Shown: in pieces, positions 57,726 through 64,000 of the stretch
Layout of the letters: each line of letters begins with the position of its first letter
Position numbering within the stretch: position 1 is the stretch's first letter
DNA from: Arthrinium phaeospermum
Lineage: Eukaryota; Ascomycota; Sordariomycetes; Amphisphaeriales; Apiosporaceae
NCBI GenBank assembly: GCA_006503535.1
Contig: QYRS01000012.1
Span: 1,612,001-1,676,000, forward strand
Direction of reading: 5' to 3'
DNA length: 64,000 nucleotides
Program-made: the position numbers and the translations under genes
The notes under the pieces: generated by a model
The model's input: only the letters and a program-made list of their open reading frames with translations
What the model was told of the DNA's origin: nothing
Database searches by the model: none

Positions 57726-59750
57726 TCAGTGTGATGAGGCTGTCGTGGTATCTGCGGCAGAGTGGCACCAACCCTGCCACTCCTTGCCCACTTCGCATAG
57801 ATCACAGACAAATGCTCTTGTAGTTTCAAGTGGATGATGCCACCATCCATCAGGACCCAAGCGGTTTTGCAGAAAGTTGATGGTGTGGCTGGACAGAATA
57901 TCGCATAAAGTGCATGTGACTTCTTTAAAAATCCTAATGACCTTTTGAAGAATCCAAAAGGGTTTAAGTTCTCCGTCAGGACCTGTGTGTCTTTGCTGGA
58001 ACGCCGATGCGTGGTTGAACATAACCCCGTATAGAGAATGGACAGACCTAGAGATGTTCTGACGGAGTTGCGAAACTATTCCATGGAGATTCAGGTCGAG
58101 CTTCTTCCACGGATATGAATCCTTGTAGTTGTCGTTAATGCTGTTCCGAAACGCAGTTGGCCAGTCCTCGCAGGTGGACGAGACAGTCTCATCCCCCACT
58201 TTGGTAGCTAAAAACTCGCCTCTTAGTTTATGCATTGCCTCGGCAACGGCTGGATCACAATCCATCTTCAGCCATTCGTCGTATGGAATTCTTAGCAAGT
58301 CACTTCGGTCCAGATGGGAATATTCGTCAATCCATGTCCGCGCAGCGATCTCGGCACTTGGGTCATCGGCAACGACGTAGTCTGAGCGTGGATACAAGCC
58401 TCCTGGTATAGCACGAAGCCGAGCAGCAAGCCCTTTCTCTCCTTCTTCCCAGGGTGTAAGAGGTCCATCTGGGTACATTGCTTTGTAGGGTTTGCCCAGA
58501 ATAGTCGCATCGGGTAGACGTGTGCAAGAGGAGAACAATAGGCGCGGATACTTCTTCCTCAGCTCAAGGCCGACATCAATCATCGCTCTATCCACCATGC
58601 TCTCGCGAATGACATCTGTGTTCATGAGATACTCTCCAGTAAGAGGGTTCCTGGCCGTCTCTGTGACATTATCATAGAGTAGGCCAAGACCGCTGTGGGT
58701 GATCTCGAGTATAAAATTGAAAGACTGATTATTGCCAATCCCGATGAAGGACAAAACATGCTCCATGAAAGCATCGTAATGATGAAGGTAAGTTGGACGA
58801 GCATCTGTGCCGGACTTGCTTTCCGCTAGCTTTTTTATTTTGTCGGAAAAGAACACCATCATCAAAGGAGGAAGATCGTACAGGTGCTCTATATCTACCG
58901 AGGAGCACCCCAACGTTTTGGCGTTTTCCTTTGCCTCTTCAAAGACATCATCGAAAGAATCGTAAAGAAGGTCATATCCTTTGAGAAACGCTCCTGAGAG
59001 GCCGATATTCGTCATATCATAACACATATCATCAGGAACGTCGGTGGGATGCTGTTTGAGACAAGAAGCAAACGCAATCGCCTTCGCAAAATCTCGTTCC
59101 CTGAGGTCGAGTTGAAGAGTGAACCCGAGAGGATTGGGTGTCCTCAACCAGAACGGGCTAAACAAACGGGGTACCTTGTCTGATGTCTCCGTAAAGGCGT
59201 CCGAAAATCGGCGTTGATCTGGGTCTATATGTCTGACCACGAGAAAGGTATCGCAAATATCCCGTAAGGAGTAGTCCCTCCACGGCCCATTCTTGGCCGT
59301 CACACGATCTGCAGTACTATCGTGGGCAAGGAAAGCGTCCTCCATTGGCCCTTCCAGTCGGACATCGACCTCATAAAGAAAGAAATCGTGGCTCAGTCCG
59401 TTTTTGATTGCTGCTTCTGAGTTTTCGACGATCCCCTTAGCAGGCTCGTACAGACCACGATGACAGAACACAAGTCCATGTTTATGAATGGATCGATAGT
59501 TCCGCCAATCGCCAGCTGTAGTTAGGCTGGGAGGGCTATAGTATGCCTTTTGCTCTTTCCAAGTATACCCCCGAGGCAGCAGGGGTTCCTCTCGGGGATG
59601 GGTGAAAGTCGCGAGTCGTTGGCAAGTAGGGTGGGGGAAGTATGGAAGGGAAAGGAAATATGAGATAGTAAGGGAAAACAGAACAGGTAGGATCAAGGTG
59701 AACTTCCACCTCATGAGGAACTCGATGAACTTCCACATTGTGAGGAGCAA
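57726..59750 (-). CDS. membrane-anchored glycerophosphodiester phosphodiesterase-like protein
   Basis: A single-exon frame of 674 residues. An N-terminal signal anchor (MRWKFTLILPVLFSLTISYF) suggests a type II membrane or secreted protein. The GDPD/PLC-like TIM-barrel start is clear: LVFCHRGLYEPAKGIVENSE (His-Arg-Gly and Glu-Asn), then FLYEVDVRLEGPMEDAFLAHD (Glu-x-Asp and His-Asp), matching the HRG...EN...E-D...HD pattern of the family. Later ILEITHSGLGLLYD and VDRAMIDVGLELRKKYP fit barrel strands and helices. The remaining 200 residues have no recognised domain. The usual activity is hydrolysis of glycerophosphodiesters, but distant members act on other substrates. The ATG at 59750 is followed by others at 59738 and 59714, so the exact start is uncertain. 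Confidence 0.78.
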   Translation of the reverse strand: MLLTMWKFIEFLMRWKFTLILPVLFSLTISYFLSLPYFPHPTCQRLATFTHPREEPLLPRGYTWKEQKAYYSPPSLTTAGDWRNYRSIHKHGLVFCHRGLYEPAKGIVENSEAAIKNGLSHDFFLYEVDVRLEGPMEDAFLAHDSTADRVTAKNGPWRDYSLRDICDTFLVVRHIDPDQRRFSDAFTETSDKVPRLFSPFWLRTPNPLGFTLQLDLRERDFAKAIAFASCLKQHPTDVPDDMCYDMTNIGLSGAFLKGYDLLYDSFDDVFEEAKENAKTLGCSSVDIEHLYDLPPLMMVFFSDKIKKLAESKSGTDARPTYLHHYDAFMEHVLSFIGIGNNQSFNFILEITHSGLGLLYDNVTETARNPLTGEYLMNTDVIRESMVDRAMIDVGLELRKKYPRLLFSSCTRLPDATILGKPYKAMYPDGPLTPWEEGEKGLAARLRAIPGGLYPRSDYVVADDPSAEIAARTWIDEYSHLDRSDLLRIPYDEWLKMDCDPAVAEAMHKLRGEFLATKVGDETVSSTCEDWPTAFRNSINDNYKDSYPWKKLDLNLHGIVSQLRQNISRSVHSLYGVMFNHASAFQQRHTGPDGELKPFWILQKVIRIFKEVTCTLCDILSSHTINFLQNRLGPDGWWHHPLETTRAFVCDLCEVGKEWQGWCHSAADTTTASSH

Positions 59751-61653
59751 AAAGCTGCGTTCAGAGTCACTGTTGGTTCGATTCGGTATAGGGGCTGCTC
59801 AACACAAACGACGACAAACAACTGGAGTCTCATAGTCAGCTATATATCTAGCATATGTTACCTCGAAACCCACAGGCCAGGGCACCCTCCCTCTCAGCAG
59901 GTTGTTTGCCCTCATACCCTTTTTCTCACATCTGAGGTATCTCATACACGTAGTCTCTGCGCTGCGACTCTGTAGATAGCGGTACTAGTTCATGAGCATA
60001 GATGGAGGCCTTTTTCTATTTCCTATGAGTCGAACTAGTCTTTTGCTTTGGACACGAGGGGCAGATATGAAGCCTACAAGGCTTTCAACGAGCGATGTTC
60101 ACATCGCGGTCTGATGTTGAGTACATCGGATTACGCTGCTAGAGGTATATAATCTAGATAGTGGTGATAGTATCGCAATGTACAAGCTGTGTCTGTCAGT
60201 CAGCCTAGCTGTCAGGAATCGAGAACGAGAGAAGTCAAGAGAAAAGAGTATAGGTTGTTCAGTCGGTGGACTCCGGATCTCTGGAGTCAGTCGTCTAGTC
60301 ACGGGAGTCCCTAAGAGGTATACAGCCACTGTGTACTACCCAAGATGCCACAACACGTCTATAGTTTGTGTAGGTCTACGCATATGAAGAATGAAAAGGG
60401 GGTGTATGGCCACCTGAAGGGTAGCAGAGGTAGGAAGTCGAGCTGACATGATTATTGGCACGTGCGTAAAGGGGTTTAAATCAGAAGAAGACAGACAGCC
60501 TAACCGTAGGATAGATAAGTAAGTACCAATACACACTCTCTTCTACTGTTTTATATAGGATGTACATATGCTTTCTAGTCTGAAAAGCCATGAGCTAGAT
60601 ACTTAGTTGTCTATCCAGTCCGTCAGTGTCGTCCTATCGATTTGTGCACAGCACAAACCCGTACGGATTGTGTGTAACCAGTAGTCAGCCGAACCCTGTG
60701 TGGTGGGTGTAGCTCTCGAGCTCAACCGCAAAGGGCCTCATCCACCATCTCGGTCTGCGCCGTAGGAGGCCTCGGAATGAGTCGGGACGAGTGACATTAT
60801 TGGTATCTGCTTTTCCTTCCCTCTTCCCATGCGTGATGGCCAGGCCGATCGACGGAAACAAAGGGATTGGAGAATGAGCACACCACCTCCAGACGAGAAA
60901 CGTGAGGAGTTGGGGGAGGGGCAGAACGAGCCAGCTGCGGTTTCGGCTGAATAGCTTGATTGTTACCATCCGACTCTGAAAGTGTTATCCTCCTGCAGCA
61001 GCGTGGCTATGGCGTAAAGCTACTCACATTGGTATGTATAACACTATTGGTGCGGTAGGATTGCACACGATTGTGTAGCAGGTCTGTGTGTGGCGATCGT
61101 GTAAGGTGCACTTCGGGCAGGATATCCTTAAACGCCCGAGTTGACCCGGTCGGCCTCTGGTAACTATCTGCTGCCTGGAAACAGGCGCCCGGCATTCAAG
61201 GCGCCTGCTGACCACCAACTGATAAATGCAGCGTTTCCACCCGGGATTGGCCGATAGCGGCACATGAGGAATGAATGGGAGGTGTAATTACTCCCTAATT
61301 CCACAAGTATTCTTCAAATTGCCGGATTAATTCATCTTCGAAGGTTCTCACAGTCGACACCATCACCTCAGTACACCTCGACCTATACCGAGTTATCTGC
61401 GCTCTATTATCTGAGATGGTGTCTGTTCGCCGGGAACTCACCAGGCGGATGGGCTGACAGAGATGCGCCTCGTTCCGCCCCCGCCCCCTCCACCCCTAGT
61501 GTTTGTCGTTCCCTGTCTTCTAATCACCATCAGTAGGACGCAGCGGAAGTGCAGATGAAGCTGCTCCGTGGCCATCTGATATGATAGCGTCGTCTGGTTT
61601 CCAACCTCCCATTCCATCACCGTTGCTCAGACTACTCTCGAACCAGGTTCATT
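59751..61653. other. divergent intergenic region
   Basis: 1.9 kb between the minus-strand GDPD-like gene and the plus-strand HET gene. A TATA-like tatatatctagc lies near 59842. No coding frame is supported. A run of cccccgccccctcc occurs near 61480. Confidence 0.4.
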
Positions 61654-63549
61654 ATGGACAAGATTTACCCCTACGAATATATGCCCATCAAGTCAAATAG
61701 GGAGATACGATTAATCCAATTCCATTGGTGTGGCGACGACATATCGGGCGATCTTCAAAACTTTGCAATTCAGGGAACACCCCAATTCTATCGCGCCCTT
61801 TCCTACACGTGGACAAGCGACAGTAGTCCAACCGTCGCCAATAATCATTTACTTCGTGTGGGCGACAAGCATCTTCCGGTCCTTGATGCACTACTGCCCT
61901 TTTTGAAAACCCTACACTCAAGAGGCAATGAATTCGGCGGGACGTGGTGGTGGATAGATTCCATTTGCATCAACCTGGAAGATGTGGATGAGAGAGAGGA
62001 ACAGGTCAAGCTTATGGGCCGAATCTACTCCGATGCTGCTCAAGTAATCATTTGGCTGGGGGGTGAGGGGTCGAGTAGCATGGACCGTGCGGTAGCGTTT
62101 ATCGAGGATCTCGGTAATACCGTCCAGGAACAGAAAGCCATGCTCAATGTTGAGCGTATACGCGAAATGTATCAAGAAGGCCAGCAAGAAAATTGGGATG
62201 TACTGCAAAGCTTCTTCCAGCAGAGATGGTGGAATAGGATCTGGACCCTGCAAGAATATGCACTGCCCAAGGACGGAGACGTCCAATTCTGGTACGGAAT
62301 GCACATAATCCCCCTGTCCACCATCGAGGACGCACTGAGGGTTGCAGACCGATGCAACGGTGTCTCTTTCAAACGCACCATTGCCTTTCATCGAGCTTTT
62401 AACCGGAGAAGGGTTCGTTGGGTTCATGCCTTTGGCCAGAATAAACCACCCAAGTGCACGATGTCTCTCGTCGCATTGGTCGCCTACAGCGCATGTTTTG
62501 ACGCTAAAGACCCCCGGGATCGCTTATATGGTATCAGGGCACTCGGCACTGATGCCTCTTGGCTTGACGTCGATTACGACATCAGTGTAGAAGAGGCCTA
62601 CGCACGCTTTGTCAAGTCTTTTATCGAACACTACAAGTCCCTAGATATCATCTGCTTCGCTTCGTTATGGAGCGCGCCGCCAAACTCTTCACTCCCCTCA
62701 TGGATACCGGACTGGCGAACCCTGGTTGAGCCATTTGTGGTGCCATTAATGGTCAGCCAGAGCGCAAACACCCACATTGGGAACCTTCGCACTCCTAGCG
62801 ACGTCGATGAGAACCAAAAGTCTTGGCTCTGCTATGCTGCGTCGAAGGGTAAAGCCCCTGATTACGAAATACAGCAAGGGTACCTCCGTGTCCACGGAAC
62901 TGTCCTTGCTAAGGTTGATGGCCTAGCTGCAACCACAGACGTTGAGCTGACACAGAGCTCGACGCAGAGTTTCCCAGAGCCGGCATTGTCATCGGACGTT
63001 TTGGCGAAGAGCATATGCAAGTCTTTGGTACTGGATCGAAAAGATCGCTACTTGCGTTTCGCCGAGCCTGATGATTTCTTCCGCGACTTTATGTGGCTGT
63101 GTGCAAAAGTCCTAGCAGGGCAAAGCGCAGCTGTCCCCAAAGACTTCGGAACGTGGTTTGAAAGAACCAAGAATCTTTTAATACGCGGCCGCAAATTGGA
63201 GGAAGTTCTTCGCGATAGCATCGAAGCTAGGCACGACCCCTGTTCAGTTCGACCTCCCGACCGGGACGAGTATCGTATAGGAACCTTCTTCTCCAGATTC
63301 TATGACTCGATAGTATACATGTCGCTCCGTCTTATGGTCACCTCCCAAGGGGGTATCGGCCTAGTCTCGAAGAAGGCGAAGAAAGGAGATTGCATCTGTG
63401 TGCTCTTTGGCTGCAGCGTTCCTGTTATATTACGGCAATCCCGCCAAGAGGGTATGTTCACTCTCATAGGAGAATGTTTTCTAGATGGGCTTATGGACGG
63501 TGCAGGTGTGGAGGACCATTTCTCAGATACGGTCTTTTGTATCGAATAG
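61654..63549 (+). CDS. HET-domain protein
   Basis: A 631-residue single-exon protein with an N-terminal heterokaryon-incompatibility domain (PF06985), a TIR-like fold that can trigger programmed cell death when different fungal individuals fuse. Landmarks in order are YRALSYTWTSDS (the family's ALSYxWG block, here with T-S after W), FGGTWWWIDSICINLEDVDERE (W-I-D-x-I-C-I-N), QVKLMGRIYSDAAQVIIWLG and FFQQRWWNRIWTLQEYALP (W-x-R-x-W-x-x-Q-E). The C-terminal 350 residues include DAKDPRDRLYGIRALGTD and SLPSWIPDW, both typical of long HET proteins, and GYLRVHGTVLAKVD. There is no NACHT, WD40 or ankyrin part. The start at 61654 is the first ATG and gives a normal N-terminus. Confidence 0.93.
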   Translation: MDKIYPYEYMPIKSNREIRLIQFHWCGDDISGDLQNFAIQGTPQFYRALSYTWTSDSSPTVANNHLLRVGDKHLPVLDALLPFLKTLHSRGNEFGGTWWWIDSICINLEDVDEREEQVKLMGRIYSDAAQVIIWLGGEGSSSMDRAVAFIEDLGNTVQEQKAMLNVERIREMYQEGQQENWDVLQSFFQQRWWNRIWTLQEYALPKDGDVQFWYGMHIIPLSTIEDALRVADRCNGVSFKRTIAFHRAFNRRRVRWVHAFGQNKPPKCTMSLVALVAYSACFDAKDPRDRLYGIRALGTDASWLDVDYDISVEEAYARFVKSFIEHYKSLDIICFASLWSAPPNSSLPSWIPDWRTLVEPFVVPLMVSQSANTHIGNLRTPSDVDENQKSWLCYAASKGKAPDYEIQQGYLRVHGTVLAKVDGLAATTDVELTQSSTQSFPEPALSSDVLAKSICKSLVLDRKDRYLRFAEPDDFFRDFMWLCAKVLAGQSAAVPKDFGTWFERTKNLLIRGRKLEEVLRDSIEARHDPCSVRPPDRDEYRIGTFFSRFYDSIVYMSLRLMVTSQGGIGLVSKKAKKGDCICVLFGCSVPVILRQSRQEGMFTLIGECFLDGLMDGAGVEDHFSDTVFCIE

Positions 63550-64000
63550 GGTTACGAGGGAAAAGGAGAGAGTGCCAGGAAATGAGGTCAGTGCCATATT
63601 TCTTATTGTCTGTTTCATCAATCCTTCATGAAACGCCGAAGCGCAAATGCTCTAACACGAAAGTCCCCGAAGAGCTTACACGAATGCGTACGATATGCGG
63701 GCTCGACAGCGGATGGAAGCCACAAACTCAATGGTATAAGTGCGCGGCGCGAAAGTCCATCAAAACCTGCCTGAAGCCCAAGCTCGGACACAAGCGATGC
63801 AGCTCTTCGCGTCGGTGAAGAAAGCGCAGAATACCTCCGCCAGGTCGTCGGTCTACCACTCAGCACTAGGAGATGAAGGGCTACGTCGGGACTCAGCTCT
63901 TCAACGCTGCGGCCTGATCCGGACCGCTTCGTGCGCGTGGATGGCCCTGTTGACCATAACGAGCCGCGCGACCAGGGCTTCAAGCATCTGGAAAATACCC
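63550..64000. other. window end, possible gene fragment
   Basis: A minus-strand frame at 63618-63983 (121 codons) is open but resembles no family I know. A second minus frame near the edge (ALVARLVMVNRAIHAHEAVR) looks helical. Either could be part of a gene that continues beyond the window; I cannot decide. Confidence 0.25.

Overview
The window reads as chromosomal DNA of a filamentous ascomycete, most likely a Sordariomycete (inference). Its genes have short introns of about 50-100 nt with GTRNGT donors and CTAAC/CTGAC branch sites. It carries families typical of Pezizomycotina: DUF7053, HET, Clr5-ankyrin, a DHA2-like MFS transporter and a multimodular NRPS. No rRNA, CRISPR, phage or bacterial operon is visible.

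Left part (1-24 kb): a cut-off BTB gene, a 30-bp minisatellite, a Tri4-like P450, an unknown 343-aa protein, a DUF7053 protein, a GNAT acetyltransferase, a 3'-5' exonuclease-domain protein, a SET-domain protein, a secreted GMC oxidoreductase and a remnant of a C6-type regulator. Most genes between 4 and 26.7 kb need one or more single-base frame corrections, usually one base missing from a G/C run. I found no such break from 27 to 54 kb. The left third is therefore either poorly polished sequence or decaying DNA.

Central part (about 24.5-48.8 kb): a secondary-metabolite gene cluster. Its core is an intact 2520-residue NRPS (29827-37523, three exons) with order C*-A1-T1-C-A2-T2-C. The first C domain has lost both active-site histidines, and A1 has Ser where the usual amino-acid-binding Asp lies. 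Around it lie a class I O-methyltransferase and an enoyl-reductase-like MDR enzyme on the minus strand upstream. Downstream are a zinc alcohol dehydrogenase, a 14-TM-type MFS exporter, a carboxymuconolactone-decarboxylase-like protein and a pisatin-demethylase-like P450. Two divergent promoter regions (OMT/NRPS and CMD-like/P450) suggest co-regulation. A plausible reading is that the NRPS makes a small, probably two-residue, product released by its terminal C domain, which is then oxidised, reduced and O-methylated and exported. The product is unknown to me.

Right part (50-64 kb): a 1175-aa Clr5-ankyrin protein, a short-chain dehydrogenase relic whose catalytic middle is missing, a tRNA-like element with Pol III A and B boxes, a DUF4267 membrane protein, a membrane-anchored glycerophosphodiesterase-like protein and an intact HET-domain protein. 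Such a mix is common in variable, accessory parts of fungal chromosomes. Exon boundaries were read by eye from splice signals and frame, not from transcripts.
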